64,000 bases of DNA from JABDII01 sp963815325 (GCA_963815325.1 CAWFGG010000009.1:62001-126000); one strand, 5' to 3'. Numbered from the stretch's first letter, positions 18,415 to 28,417 are shown. The notes: generated by a model not told the origin, from the sequence alone. A program made the numbers and translations.

Positions 18415-20285
18415 TCACGGATTCCGCTCGAAGGCGATCAGGCCCGAACGCGGCACGGAGAAGATGTGGACTCCCTGGTCCAACCGGACGAGGCCCACCT
18501 CCACCTTGCGGCCTCGGGTATCGAAGGTGGTAAAGCGATAGGACCCAAGGTCAGAATCGGCAGCCACCACCACGCGATCGGCGCTGGTTGCGTTGATGAT
18601 GTCGATCTGGGCGAAGTCGTCGGCCCGACGCACGGGCACGACCAGCTCTCCGTAGAGCGCCACGATCCGTTTGGCCGCCGAGTGGGCTTCGACCAGCGGA
18701 TAGTTCAGGAGCGGTTGCCGAGGCTCGAAGGCGCCATGTAGGAGCACCGGCCGGTTCCGTATCCAGTAGTCGGTATAGAACCGGATCATATTGAGATGGT
18801 CTTCCGGGATTTCTCCGAGCCTCACCGAGACCTGTGGCACGGCGAACAGCACGTTCCACAATTGGAGCGCGGCCATCTCGACCGATTCGTCCGGGTGCCA
18901 CATGACCATGTCGGAATGCACCGCGGTCGCGCCGCTCAGGAGCCTCAGGTCGACGGTGCGCACCCGATTGGCGGTCGCGGCATCGGGCGAGTCGCCGGCG
19001 CGGAACATGTTGCCGTACTTCCGCATGAGCGGGTCCGATATACGGTTGACGGAACTCGATCATGACGTCCGGCTCGAGCGTCCGCACCTCGGTCATGATG
19101 TCGGTCATGAGGCGGTCGGTCGCGTCGTTGACCGACGCGATGTCGCGCCCGTCGGTGGCCTCCAGGACGGTCTGATCGTTCGCGACAAAGCGGCCCAGAA
19201 AGTCGAATTTGAACCCGTCCACGCCCCACTCGCGAACGGCCGAGCGGTAGGTCTCGATCACGTGCCGGCGCACCTCGACATAGCGTGGATCGAGCTCGTA
19301 GGCCCCCTGCCCGTCCCAGTAGCGTAGATACTTCCCCTTGAACGTCTCGTAAGTCTTGGATCGCTCGCCCACCAGCGGCACCGCATACCACAACAGGAGT
19401 TTCATTCCCCGGCGATGCACCGCGTCGACGAACGCCTTCATGCCGGGCATGCGAAGCGGCTCCCAGTCACCGGTGAAGGCATAGCCCCGGTTGCTGTCCA
19501 GGGTCTGCCATCCGTCGTCGACTATGATCGACCTGAAGCCCAGCTGCGACGCGACCTCGACTTCTCCCAGGAGCGCGTCCGCCGACACGTTTTGATGGTA
19601 GCTGTACCAGGTGGAATAGGCCGGAAGGAGCGCGTCCTCGGGGACGGGGGCCGGCGCGTACCCCGGATAGCCGGCCCACCAGGCCGCGACGTCGCTCAGG
19701 GCCCGGGAGTACGGCACGGCGCGCCGGTCGATTCTGACGTCGACACTGTAGTCCGTGAGCGCGCGATGCTTCTCGGTAAAGAAGCCAATAGTGTTGCGGA
19801 TGGTACCGTCTTCTTCCCGAATGCCTGAGGTCAGCTGCACGGTGTGGAGGCCCTCAGACACGGCAAAGGTCAGCCGGTTTCCGTCGTCCTCACCGAAGAG
19901 CGTGATGACCGGCGCGTCGCGCGCCAGCATCGAGGTGACTCGCGACGGGTACCAATCCGCGTTCAGCGACTTTCCGAAGTAACTTCGGGTGCTCCAATGG
20001 CCCACGATATCGAGCGACGGAATCGACCACTCGAGCGTGATCGGTGGAGGAACCTTCGGCGTTGGGTGGCTGAGGCGGAGGCTGACGATGTCGAGCCCGG
20101 GCTCCAGCTCGGTCTGAGTGACCGTCAGCGAGAATCCGTCGAGGCTCGCCGGTGATCCGGTACGGCGTGTCGGCGATCTGGAATGAAGCGGCCGTCTCCT
20201 GTCCGACAACGGGGCGAACCAGCGCCGTCAGTGCCAGCAGCGTGAGAAGGGCGTTCGGCAGTCGGACCAAGCGATGCGACGGCAT
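18415..20285 (-). CDS. Alpha-galactosidase-like glycoside hydrolase (GH36/GH-D clan), two frameshifts
   Basis: About 620 aa across three frames: signal peptide from ATG 20285 (NALLTLLALTALVRPVVGQE), main body from about 20150, C-terminal part from about 19031. The body is a beta-sandwich followed by a TIM barrel: RSIIVDDGWQ, then GVDGFKFDFLG (likely catalytic Asp), then IEFRQPYIGP continuing as LMRKYGNMFRAGDSP, where a second catalytic Asp lies. At 19031 an extra C in GGACCCGCTC explains the shift. Retaining alpha-galactosidases of this clan remove terminal galactose from oligosaccharides; exact specificity is open. The breaks are probably sequencing errors. Confidence 0.75.
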
Positions 20286-20383
20286 GAGATGATTCGGCAC
20301 GGCAATCCTGGTTCTTCCGGTGGGCCGAATCATGGGCAGGTGATGGGGAGGTCGCAAGCGCAGCTTGGGGTTAACCGGGTGGC

Positions 20384-20920
20384 CTATTCTTCGGGAAGTT
20401 CAGGGCATGGAATCTCCTCGGGCTCGAGGAGGTCCAGAATGACGCGGTATCCCCCGTGTGCCCCCGGCACCTGCACAGCCATCACGAGTGCCACATAGGG
20501 AGGTCGATGCCACCAGGCACGGGAAACCACATACCGAGGAAGAGGTTGGGTGTCTACTGCCTCACAACTGAACGGGACCGCGTCCACGGCGCCGAGCGCG
20601 GCCTCGAGGCTATCACGGATGTGCTGCCACGACGGCTCGTCGGGGAAGCTCCAGAGGCGTTGGACCCGGTAGCGGCCGGTTGCTGATTCGGTCAGTAGGA
20701 TAGTCCCGTCCGCCACGATGCGGCGGCACTGCCGAGTACCGTCCGGCCGTGGCGTGGCGCACGCAGGGTCCTTCAGGCTCACGCCCAGTGAATCGGCCAC
20801 CGCGAGGAGGCCATGCCGGGCGGTGGGTGGTCCACAGCCGAGGAGGGCAAGCAACAGCGCGAGTGTCTGGCCCCTACTGGCCCACCGGCAGAGTCCTCGC
20901 ACGGCATTGACTCGAATCAC
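20384..20920 (-). CDS. Hypothetical lipoprotein
   Basis: About 178 aa from GTG 20920, which overlaps the M28 peptidase stop as GTGA. A hydrophobic run LALLLALLGCGPP is a lipoprotein signal with lipobox ALLGC. No family recognised in the mature part; it has four Cys (PACATPRP, RQCRRI, FSCEAV, IPCPEL) that could form disulfides. Translational coupling to the peptidase implies a shared transcript. Confidence 0.65.
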   Translation of the reverse strand: MIRVNAVRGLCRWASRGQTLALLLALLGCGPPTARHGLLAVADSLGVSLKDPACATPRPDGTRQCRRIVADGTILLTESATGRYRVQRLWSFPDEPSWQHIRDSLEAALGAVDAVPFSCEAVDTQPLPRYVVSRAWWHRPPYVALVMAVQVPGAHGGYRVILDLLEPEEIPCPELPEE

Positions 20921-21942
20921 TCGAGGGTTCTCCGTCCATCCGACGCACTCCCGACGATGGTCCACAGCCAATCGGCGAAGCTCGCCGTGCCCACCAGCGG
21001 AAAGTCGGCTCGCCACTCGTCTGACGGCTGGTGATAGTGGTCGAACCGCTTCATGGCCTCGTCCCGCTCTCCTTCGGTGTACCCCCTCCACTTCTTGCCG
21101 GGAATCGGAAACAGCACCGGCACGCCGCGATCGGCAAACAGGAACACGTCCGAGATAGGCCGGACAGCGGCCGTCACTGTGGTCCACCCGCGCGAGCGAG
21201 CCAGGGAGTCGGCCAGGTGGGCGCCGGGATGCATCGGAAGGCCACCCATGAGCTGCCACTCGACGGCCTCGCCGGCGGGCGACCCGGCGTCCACGCCGAT
21301 CACCAATCGGAGTCGGCTGACGATCGCGTCGGCGTCCGGCCGCTCGAGCAGTGCTTTCGATCCGAACAGTCGCTGCTCTTCCAGGTTGAAGAACAGGACG
21401 ACCAGCGGCCGATCGCCCGGGGAGCGGGCGTAGCGCCGCGCCACGTCGAGCACCATGGCCATGGGAAGGGCCGCGTCGAGAAAACCATTGTAGATGGAAT
21501 CGCCTGACGCATCCGGTGCCCCGACTCCGAGATGATCCAGATGCGCCGTGATTCCGATCAGTTCGCCGGAGGCGGTGCCATCTCGGCCGGGTAGCACGCC
21601 GACCACGTTGAACACGGTATCCTGCGGGCGGGCCTGGGCCGCGAACGGAACCAAGAGGCTGTTACCAAAGAGCGGCCGTGCACCGAGTCGGTCGAGTTTG
21701 GCAGCGAGCAGTCGGGCGGCCATCTCGTTCTCGGCGGTCCACGGCCCGCGTCCGCGCATGGCGTCGGATGAAAGCTCGCGCGCAACCGCAGAGATAATCA
21801 CCGTGTCCACACCTGTGGGAGTGGGGCCAGCCGACCCGGAATGAGCTGCACATCCCGCAACCAGCAACACGGCGGCAAGCACAAGGCGCAGCTCGAGCCA
21901 CGCGTCGCGGTCGCCCGACTCGGCATGGCGCACCGCTATCAT
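20917..21942 (-). CDS. M28-family zinc peptidase, lipoprotein
   Basis: 341 aa from ATG 21942, overlapping the creatininase stop as ATGA. The signal LRLVLAAVLLVAGCAA ends in a lipobox. M28 metal ligands are visible: TAHLDHLG (His-x-Asp), NGFLDAALPM (bridging Asp; the family usually has GADDN), FFNLEEQRLFG (Glu pair), GVDAGSP (Asp) and YHQPSDEW (last His). M28 enzymes are aminopeptidases or carboxypeptidases. The atypical bridging segment suggests an unusual substrate, but all ligands seem present. Confidence 0.85.
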   Translation of the reverse strand: MIAVRHAESGDRDAWLELRLVLAAVLLVAGCAAHSGSAGPTPTGVDTVIISAVARELSSDAMRGRGPWTAENEMAARLLAAKLDRLGARPLFGNSLLVPFAAQARPQDTVFNVVGVLPGRDGTASGELIGITAHLDHLGVGAPDASGDSIYNGFLDAALPMAMVLDVARRYARSPGDRPLVVLFFNLEEQRLFGSKALLERPDADAIVSRLRLVIGVDAGSPAGEAVEWQLMGGLPMHPGAHLADSLARSRGWTTVTAAVRPISDVFLFADRGVPVLFPIPGKKWRGYTEGERDEAMKRFDHYHQPSDEWRADFPLVGTASFADWLWTIVGSASDGRRTLE

Positions 21943-22758
21943 GGAACTGCCGATTCTCGCAGTGCTTCGATGTCCCGCAGGATGCCGGCGACTGTCGCCT
22001 CGACCACCACGCGCCCCTTCTCGACGGTCGCGAGCGTCGCGTCGCCCCAGATACCAGTCTCTGAGTAGATGCCGGGGCCGCCACGCACCCGGGTCAGGCC
22101 GCCACGGCCCTGCCGAGCACTGATGTCCTTCTGGGCCTTCCGCATATCGACCCGGTCCGGCGCGATGTAGAGCATCATCGACGTCTCGATCTCGTCGGCG
22201 TGAGTGCCGGCTTCCTGCTCGCGCACGCTCGCTTCCGCTTCGCCGGCGACGGCGAGGATGTCGGTGTATCGCAGCACGATTCCCCGCTCCGTCATGATTT
22301 CGGCCGCCGCGGCCAGCGGCCGCGCGGTCGAGACGCCGGTGTTCAGCACGTAGAACCGTTGGGGTCCGTAGGCTGCCAGGCTGGTGACGATGTCCACGAC
22401 CAGGTCTCGTGACGTTTCGAACCGGAGGTGGGTCGAGCCCGGGTACTCGAGGAAGGCCGGATAGAAGTGGTAGGTGATGGTCGGGGCCACCACGACGTCG
22501 CTCGACTCGAGGATGCGCCGCTTCAGGTACTCCGCCATGTGATAGTCGTTGTCCAGGCGAAGATGGGGCCCGTGCTCCTTGGCCGCGGCACCCAGCGCGA
22601 TCACCACGACCGCATCCGGTGTGAGTACCGACTCCGCTTCCTGCCATGTGAGATCCGCGAGTTCCACCCCACGAGGGGGAGCCACTTGTGCAAAGAACGG
22701 GCAGGCTCGTTGTCAGGAGCCCACAGACGAGAAGCACTACCCAAACACCTGATCGCAT
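21939..22758 (-). CDS. Creatininase-family amidohydrolase, exported; frameshift in signal peptide
   Basis: About 270 aa. The enzyme body starts ELADLTWQEAESVLTPDAVV. It has the creatininase pattern GAAAKEHGPHLRLDNDYHMA (Glu, His, Asp ligands) and GTHADEIETSMML. The signal peptide MRSGVWVVLLVCGLLTTSLP from ATG 22758, with AGGAGG 4 nt upstream, lies in another frame. One base near 22708 separates it from FAQVAPPRGVEL, a natural signal-peptidase site. Family members hydrolyse creatinine or formylated intermediates; this exported one is of unknown substrate. Confidence 0.78.
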
Positions 22759-22882
22759 TGGACCTCCTCGGAACCCTCTGACACGAGTCAAGGTATCACC
22801 AATACCCGCCCCGACGACGGATCGCAACGCACCCGCCCTGCCGAACCTTGCGGCCTGCGTCACACGCGCCGATTCTCCACTC

Positions 22883-23702
22883 ATGCCGACCACCTCGCCG
22901 TCCTCGTTGCTTCGGAGCATTCCGCAGTCTCTCGGTCGGTTGCTTCGAACGCGGCTGGGTAAGATCGTCGCGGTGCTCGTACTGGCCGTCTTCGGGTGGT
23001 TGGTCTATCAGGCGGTCGCCTGGCCCGATGTGGCACGGCTCCGCCTATCGAACCCGACGACCACGGCCTTTATCGAACGCTACCGCGACCGGCGTCGGGC
23101 AGCGGGAGAGAGCGATCGGGTCTCCTGGCAGTGGGTGCCGGCCCGTGCCATCAGTCCGAACCTGAAGCGGGCCGTCGTCGCGGCGGAAGACCTCGAGTTC
23201 TTCACGCATGCGGGGTTTTCGGCCAGCGAGGCTCGGGCCGCGCTCCGAAAGGCCATCACCGAATGGGAGGCGCCACGGGGCGCCTCGACCATCACCCAGC
23301 AGCTGGCCAAGAATCTCTGGCTTTCGCCATCACGAAACCCGCTCAGGAAGCTCAAGGAGGCCATCCTCACCCGTCAGTTCGAGCGCTCGGCTCGGCAAGG
23401 ACCGGATCCTCGAGATCTACCTGAACGTGGTGGAGTTCGGGCGCGGGATCTACGGGGCGGAGGCTGCGGCGCGGCACTATTTCGGCAAGTCCGCGGCGTG
23501 GCTCACCGAATCCGAGGCTGCACAGCTCGCGGCCAGTCTGCCCCGCCCGTCCAGCTGGCATCCAGGCGTGGAGAGCCGGTCGTACCGCCGCTACGTGGCC
23601 GAGATCGAGCGACGGATGGAGCGGGCCGAGTTTCTCCGGCGGCGAGTGGGCGAGCCTACGCGCGTGTTGGGCCAGGTTGAGGCAGGAAGGCCCAGACGCT
23701 GA
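22883..23702 (+). CDS. mtgA: Monofunctional peptidoglycan glycosyltransferase, one frameshift
   Basis: About 272 aa from ATG 22883. One N-terminal membrane helix (GKIVAVLVLAVFGWLVYQAV) is followed by the GT51 fold: VVAAEDLEFFTHAGF (catalytic Glu; E-D-x-x-F-x-x-H motif), RGASTITQQLAKNLWLSPSR, and, after the break, RILEIYLNVVEFGRGIYGAE. Near 23389 one extra G in TCGGCTCGGCAAG changes frame; removing it gives RSLGKDRILEIYLN. The enzyme polymerises lipid II into glycan strands. Divergent from the creatininase gene across a 124-bp gap that must hold both promoters. Confidence 0.88.
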
Positions 23703-23779
23703 TCGACTCCGCCGTGGATAGCATTCCCGTGCCCGGCGTGATAGAAACTCTGGATTCCACGGAGCCGGCGCCGAGATGA

Positions 23780-23974
23780 TCACTCGTGGCGCGGGGCGCG
23801 TTCGATCCAGAGCCAGATCGCGAGCGCGGCCGGTCCGATGCTGGCAACGACGCTGGCCCACATGGGGACGGTCGTGCCGTCCACCGTGACCGTCACGCCG
23901 AGGATGAGTCGGACCAGGTGCAGCAGTGCGACGACGAAGAGGAAGAGGACGGTGACGACCGTAGCGGGTTTCAT
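23780..23974 (-). CDS. Small two-helix membrane protein
   Basis: 64 aa. Two hydrophobic segments (VVTVLFLFVVALLHLVRLIL and SVVASIGPAALAIWLWIE) separated by a short polar turn VTVDGTTVPMW. Similar small proteins of unknown role occur in Gemmatimonadota-like genomes. The composition makes a real gene likely despite the length. Confidence 0.65.
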   Translation of the reverse strand: MKPATVVTVLFLFVVALLHLVRLILGVTVTVDGTTVPMWASVVASIGPAALAIWLWIERAPRHE

Positions 23975-24050
23975 CGGACCTCCCGGTTCGTTGGATCGGC
24001 CTCGAGTGAGACCGATCGAATGCGGAACGCCCTACGGTCCTATCCGGCTA

Positions 24051-24368
24051 TTAGTTAGGACCCCACCATTGTGTGCTGGGCCGGGTGCGAGCTGCCCGTT
24101 TCTCCCGTCTAGGGACGGCCGGGCCAACCGCGTTGGCGAAGGCCCAACGTTCCAACGCGCGATCCACTTCCGACAGGGGCTGGGCCGAATCATACGGCAT
24201 AGCGGCGCACCGGCGACCCTCCACCATCAAGAACCAGGTGGGCTCGCCGCCCGGCTCTCCCTTGCGGGGATTGGGCGGTGTGCCTTCATAGGCGACGAAA
24301 TGGAACGTCCGGTCTCCAATGGCGAGGTGGCGTTGCTGCGGTTTGAAGGAACTCAGAGGTGACTCCAG
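24051..24368 (-). CDS. Small conserved-looking hypothetical protein, start uncertain
   Basis: About 105 codons are open on the minus strand ending at TAA 24051. The reading gives SSFKPQQRHLAIGDRTFHFV, then AYEGTPPNPRKGEPGGEPTW and FLMVEGRRCAAMPYDSAQPL, which has normal coding composition. No ATG opens this frame; I end it at a CTG (24368), and the frame stays open to about 24400. A non-ATG start or an upstream base error are both possible. No family recognised. Confidence 0.45.
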   Translation of the reverse strand: MESPLSSFKPQQRHLAIGDRTFHFVAYEGTPPNPRKGEPGGEPTWFLMVEGRRCAAMPYDSAQPLSEVDRALERWAFANAVGPAVPRREKRAARTRPSTQWWGPN

Positions 24369-24449
24369 GTGCAGGACGAGGTTTGGCCGAGCTACTCGAA
24401 AGATAAACCCCTCGCCTCGCGGCCGACGGGTCAGGTCCTCCGCTCGAGG

Positions 24450-24656
24450 TTATGGCTGAATCGCGGGCGAATCGGGAGGGGTGGAGTCGTCGGCCTGATC
24501 TCCTGTCGCGCTATCGCTCGACGCATTGCGTTCGCGGCGGCGCTTCAGCCGCTCTTCGCGCTTCTCGCGCTTGGCGATTTCCTTCTGACGCTTCTCGAAG
24601 CCGTAGTTACGCTTGGGCACTGGGATCTCGGGGTCGGAGGAAATGAGATCGAGCAC
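24450..24656 (-). CDS. Small highly charged protein
   Basis: 68 aa. After a short N-terminus (MLDLISSDPEIPVPKRNYGF) comes a Lys/Arg/Glu-rich helix (EKRQKEIAKREKREERLKRR) and an acidic, disordered tail. Proteins of this pattern are common companions in Gram-negative genomes, but no function is known. A nucleic-acid or ribosome contact is only a guess from charge. Confidence 0.6.
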   Translation of the reverse strand: MLDLISSDPEIPVPKRNYGFEKRQKEIAKREKREERLKRRRERNASSDSATGDQADDSTPPDSPAIQP

Positions 24657-24788
24657 ACGATGATCGTGTAGTATGAATGAAACATAAGGGGTTGTGCGCG
24701 ATTCTGCTGAGACCCAGAAAACGGATCACAAACGGTACGACGTTGTTGATGTCGGCGGGAGAGGCGTGCAACGCCGTGCTGACGATGT

Positions 24789-25260
24789 CTACCGGCCGAA
24801 CTGCCGCAAGTGATGGTCGGTGTGCCGATAACCCCACCGGTGCCAGTCGTGGATGTTCATCCTTCCAAAGGCTCCGTGGCTTCGCGGCCAGGGCACTGGC
24901 TGGTGCCGCGGCAAAGGTCCGGAGCCCGGCAATGGCCCGCTTGCGGTCGGCCTCGAAATCGCCGGCCTTGGTACCGTCAGCGTGCGGGTCGACCGCGGCC
25001 GGGGTCTTGAGCCCCTGCGGCCAGGGCAGCGGCGAACGAAGTGCGATCCACTTGAGGATCGGGTGGGTTCGGGCCGGCGTGGATGCCGGATCGGCGCGCT
25101 CGGTCGCCCCTCGCTTCAAGACCGAGGATGTCGCATCGCCCAGGTGGCAGAGCATCTCGCCCGCGGTGAGCGTCCCCCACTTGCGCGGCGTATCGGGGGC
25201 GAGGGCGTTCAGACGCTCGATGAGTTGCTCGAGCGCGGTCGGGTCGGCGATGCTCTTCAT
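24789..25260 (-). CDS. DinB-like protein (DUF1569 type), one frameshift
   Basis: About 156 aa. The start MKSIADPTALEQLIERLNAL leads to KWGTLTAGEMLCHLGDATSS, the first metal-binding His region of the DinB/YfiT four-helix bundle. The C-terminus RMNIHDWHRWGYRHTDHHLR then QFGR with stop at 24789 contains the other His ligands but is in another frame; one base is missing near 24875. The reading that continues in the first frame to 24607 is therefore an artefact. DinB proteins bind metal and often act as thiol-dependent transferases. Confidence 0.75.
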
Positions 25261-25323
25261 GCCTTCCCCCCTCAGTGACTCCCAGCTGCCGGTCCGCTGA
25301 GCGGCCAGCGTAAGTCCTCGTGT

Positions 25324-26202
25324 CTACTGCACCCGCTCCGCAGTCCACACCGCCAGGAATTCGCGCCCCAGGGAGTGGGTCGTGCCGCGGAGTTTGTCAC
25401 CGTCCAAGACGCCGGATGTGTTGTAGACGCCGGAACCGTCACTCGTCGCGAACGCGAAATGCAGGGACCCCCAATCGGTGTTGACCCGGCCGTGTTGGAG
25501 CTCTGTGCCGTAGAACGAACCCTCGAATGTTTCGCCATCGACCCGCCGGACGACGAACTCCCGATAATACGCCTCAGCGTCCGGCGTCGGCCGGAGGTCG
25601 ACCCGCCACGTGCCGACCAACGCCTCAGGATCCGGCCGCGTCGGGCCCGCCCGCTCGAGCCGGTATTGATGCCGCCGGAGCCACTCGGTAGACCCGAGGT
25701 AGCGGACTTCTTGGGTGATCGTGAGGTCGTCGCCCTCCATGACGACCGTGCCGCGAATCGTCGCCTGCTTGTTGTTGTCCTCACCCTGCCGACTGAGCAC
25801 GAGGCGGAGATCTCCGGTCTTGCCGTCGTGCACCTGCTCCTCGATTTGCCAGAGCTCCCCGAAGTAGATCCCGTCGGATGACGGAATGAGCCGCTCGGTG
25901 CTAGTCACGACTCGGCCGTCCGGCTCCTGGTAGGAAAACGCGAACAGGATTCCAGCGCCGTCGCCGGTAGGCTTTGACACCAGGTGCGTCGGCAGCTGAA
26001 CCAGCGTGCGATCGTCACCGTAGTCCAGATACTCGAGCACGCCGGCCCACGACCCGACGAGGGGCTGGTAAGCCTTGGTGTCCTGTTGGAGTGCCTGAGC
26101 CGGCGCGGACCCACCAACCACGAGTGCAAGCAGCAGAACGGGAAACACCGGTGGCAAGGCTCGGAACACACGACCTCCCAGGCTCAATAGACGGAATGTC
26201 AC
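25324..26202 (-). CDS. Exported hypothetical protein
   Basis: 292 aa from GTG 26202, chosen because it gives a signal peptide (RALPPVFPVLLLALVVGGSA then PAQA). The mature part is beta-rich with repeated GTW/GSW-type openings (LVGSWAGVLEYLDYGD, LVGTWRVDLRPTPDAE), suggesting two related beta-barrel or lipocalin-like modules. No catalytic motif is evident. An upstream ATG (26298) would add 32 residues of implausible composition. Confidence 0.65.
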   Translation of the reverse strand: MTFRLLSLGGRVFRALPPVFPVLLLALVVGGSAPAQALQQDTKAYQPLVGSWAGVLEYLDYGDDRTLVQLPTHLVSKPTGDGAGILFAFSYQEPDGRVVTSTERLIPSSDGIYFGELWQIEEQVHDGKTGDLRLVLSRQGEDNNKQATIRGTVVMEGDDLTITQEVRYLGSTEWLRRHQYRLERAGPTRPDPEALVGTWRVDLRPTPDAEAYYREFVVRRVDGETFEGSFYGTELQHGRVNTDWGSLHFAFATSDGSGVYNTSGVLDGDKLRGTTHSLGREFLAVWTAERVQ

Positions 26203-26311
26203 CCGAGCGAAAATGCCCGGGTCGGGGACCCATAAGCAAGAAGGGGCCCGAACACCCCCTTGCACGACGAAGTGTCGACTCGAACTCCCTATTTCCACTA
26301 TGTGGCCGGTG

Positions 26312-26596
26312 CTACAGCTCTTGCACCCCCCACGCCTGGTTGATGCTCTCCCAGGTGACCACGTTCGGCTTCGCGAATGGTCGGCGCACGTTGTCCAGTT
26401 TCTCTCCTCTCACTTCGACCTCGCTCACGCTCGCTGGACCCAGACCCGCCCGGTAGGCCCAGGCAAGCGTGGGAACGTCCCGCGCCCCGAATCCCATGAT
26501 GTCTGCCGCCACCATGTCGGTGGCCAGCGGGTTGATGCCCGCGATGATCAGGTTCATCGGAACCAGACTGCCTTCGGTCGGGCCGTTTCCTTCCAT
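26312..26596 (-). pseudogene. C-terminal fragment of a DUF362-family protein
   Basis: Only 94 residues are left, beginning at the conserved MEGNGPTEGSLVPMNLIIAG then INPLATDMVAADIMG. This matches the C-terminal third of DUF362 proteins, including the Asp/Ala-rich segment. The N-terminal 200 or so residues are missing and the fragment abuts the oxidoreductase gene (stop at 26601). It probably marks the point where accessory DNA replaced part of an ancestral gene. Confidence 0.65.
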
Positions 26597-26600
26597 GGCC

Positions 26601-27578
26601 CTACTGACGTGCTTCTTCGTCCATCGCTATGATTACCTTGCCTCGAGGGTGTTCCCGGATGAGATACCTCATAGCGTCGGCGACCTCGGCCAACCCGAAT
26701 CGTCTGTCGATGACGGGAACCACCTTGCCTTCGGCGAGCAGTCGCGCGAGAAACGTCAGGTCCTGCTGGTTGATACTCGCTACCATGAACCGCAAGGCCT
26801 TTGATGCGAAGGCAGACAGACAGGGACCAAGAACGAATGCGGGAACGATTTGAGCGAAGGAACCTCCCACCACAACACAGGTGCCGGCGGGCTTTAGGGC
26901 GCGCCAGTAGTGGGAGAGCGGGCGGGACCCGTTGACCGCGAGGACCAGATCGAAACGCTGGGGGAGCTTGGCGAAGTCTTCTTTGCCATAGTCAATGACT
27001 GCATCTGCGCCGATTGAGCGGATCATCTCGACGTTCCGGGTGCTGCACACCGCGGTCACACGAGCGTTGAAGTACTTGGCAATCTGCACCGCGAAAGTGC
27101 CGACGCCGCCGGAAGCACCGTGGATGAGGACCTCGTGGTCCGGCTGGAGCCTACCTCTGTCACGTAGGCTCTGAAGGGCAGTGCTTCCTGCGACGGGGGA
27201 TGCCGCTGCGGCCTCGAACGAAACGGTCGCTGGCTTCACGGCGAGCTTTCTCTCCTCCGCGCAGGCGTACTCGGCAAAGGCTCCCGTGCCGACGCCGAAC
27301 ACCTCGTCCCCGGGCCTAAAACGCGTCACCCTCGAGCCGACCGACTCAACGGAGCCAGCAAGGTCGACTCCATAGGAGCCGTCAGTGGGCTTCGAACGCC
27401 CTCCGCCCAGCACACGGAGAACCGGGGGTGGAAAAGTCAATGGCCGCCAGTCGAGCGCATTTGCCGATGCGGCGACGACCTTGACGAGTACTTGGCTCTC
27501 GCGAGGAACAGGCGCCGGAAGGTCCAGGAGCTGGAGGACCTCGGGAGGTCCGTAGCGCGTGTGCGAGATGGCCTTCAT
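26601..27578 (-). CDS. NAD(P)-dependent quinone oxidoreductase-like MDR enzyme
   Basis: 325 aa, the usual length of zinc-independent medium-chain dehydrogenases. It shows the GroES-like N-terminus (MKAISHTRYGPPEVLQLLDL), VDLAGSVESVGSRVTRFRPG, and the Rossmann core VLIHGASGGVGTFAVQIAKY. It lacks the catalytic-zinc Cys/His set, so it belongs with quinone/enone reductases that use NAD(P)H on alpha,beta-unsaturated carbonyls. It may be a cassette gene, but I could not find an attC after it. Confidence 0.88.
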   Translation of the reverse strand: MKAISHTRYGPPEVLQLLDLPAPVPRESQVLVKVVAASANALDWRPLTFPPPVLRVLGGGRSKPTDGSYGVDLAGSVESVGSRVTRFRPGDEVFGVGTGAFAEYACAEERKLAVKPATVSFEAAAASPVAGSTALQSLRDRGRLQPDHEVLIHGASGGVGTFAVQIAKYFNARVTAVCSTRNVEMIRSIGADAVIDYGKEDFAKLPQRFDLVLAVNGSRPLSHYWRALKPAGTCVVVGGSFAQIVPAFVLGPCLSAFASKALRFMVASINQQDLTFLARLLAEGKVVPVIDRRFGLAEVADAMRYLIREHPRGKVIIAMDEEARQ

Positions 27579-27798
27579 TCATGCCTCCTGATGTAGACGG
27601 CTGGGAAGGCGGCTCACGATCCGGTTCAGCGGCGGCGGAACGCCGTGCGCTGCACCCGGGTGTCATGCGGCCTGTTGTCATTTCTATGAGGAACGCCATC
27701 ACGTGAGCGGGCCGATCAACTGGGCCAGCGAGCGCAAGCGAGCTGCCCTCGGAGCTCAGGCCGACAACAGCAATTCCTGTTACGTATCCGCATCAAAC

Positions 27799-28299
27799 TC
27801 AGCCACTGCGCACCAGCTTCGCTGTTGTCACCACTTGGCCGGCATGCCGAGCTGCATGCTCCGCAACGTGGAATAGTAGGCCGAGCACGTTCGAGGGCAG
27901 TTCCGCTCGGCCGACCCGTCGCGGCTCAAGCAAGGCGTCGGCCGGGGTGGCGGAGAGTATCGTCAGGGCCGTCGCCGACACGCGTGCCCAACGCTCGAGG
28001 AGATGGCGTTTGCTGGGACGCTCCTGGTCGACTTCACGCTCCTGTCGGAGATGAGCCAGTTGTTCATCGGACAGCTGATCTCCGCGCGCATAGGTGAGCA
28101 GTCTCTCGGTACTCCCCGAGAGATGCGCCAAGTGGAACCCGATCGACGCGATTCCCCCCGGTCGTAGCCAAAGCTGATGCTCGGTTAGATCCCGACAAGC
28201 GGCGGCGACGTCCTCTTGGGCCATCACCAAAGCATGAGCCGTGGGCTGTAGCAGCGAATCAATCCCCTCGATCGGCCCCCGAAGCCACGGCTCAGGCAT
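27799..28299 (-). CDS. DinB-family metal-dependent protein
   Basis: 166 aa. DinB superfamily pattern: helix 1 ALVMAQEDVAAACRDLTEHQ, then SIGFHLAHLSGSTERLLTYA (first His ligand) and NVLGLLFHVAEHAARHAGQV (paired His ligands near the C-terminus). Members are metal-dependent transferases or damage-induced proteins. Its start lies 29 bp from the left end of the attC at 28328-28407, as expected for a gene in the next cassette, but no attC is visible after its stop. Confidence 0.82.
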   Translation of the reverse strand: MPEPWLRGPIEGIDSLLQPTAHALVMAQEDVAAACRDLTEHQLWLRPGGIASIGFHLAHLSGSTERLLTYARGDQLSDEQLAHLRQEREVDQERPSKRHLLERWARVSATALTILSATPADALLEPRRVGRAELPSNVLGLLFHVAEHAARHAGQVVTTAKLVRSG

Positions 28300-28327
28300 T
28301 CCGGCTCCCTGTACGGTCGCGGGTACG

Positions 28328-28407
28328 TTCTAACGAACGACCGCGGTTCAGCCGCGGCGGCCCCATGATGCGCCAGGCCCGCCGTCGGCTGCAACCGCTG
28401 GTTCGGC
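28328..28407 (-). repeat. attC site, 80-bp type, left end of array
   Basis: Minus-strand boxes GCCGAAC and GTTAGAA flank arms GCGGTTGCAGCCGACGGCGG and CCGCCGCGGCTGAACCGC. The arms pair except for one extra G and one extra A in the first arm, the extrahelical bases that define attC orientation. It follows the GNAT gene stop by 10 bp. A different sequence family from the 107-bp sites. Confidence 0.75.
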
Positions 28408-28417
28408 GGCACGTTGT

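Noticed and set aside
27690..27800. Possible attC after the DinB gene
   Set aside because: A box-like GTTACGT is present, but I could not pair two arms around it; kept only as something to search with a model.
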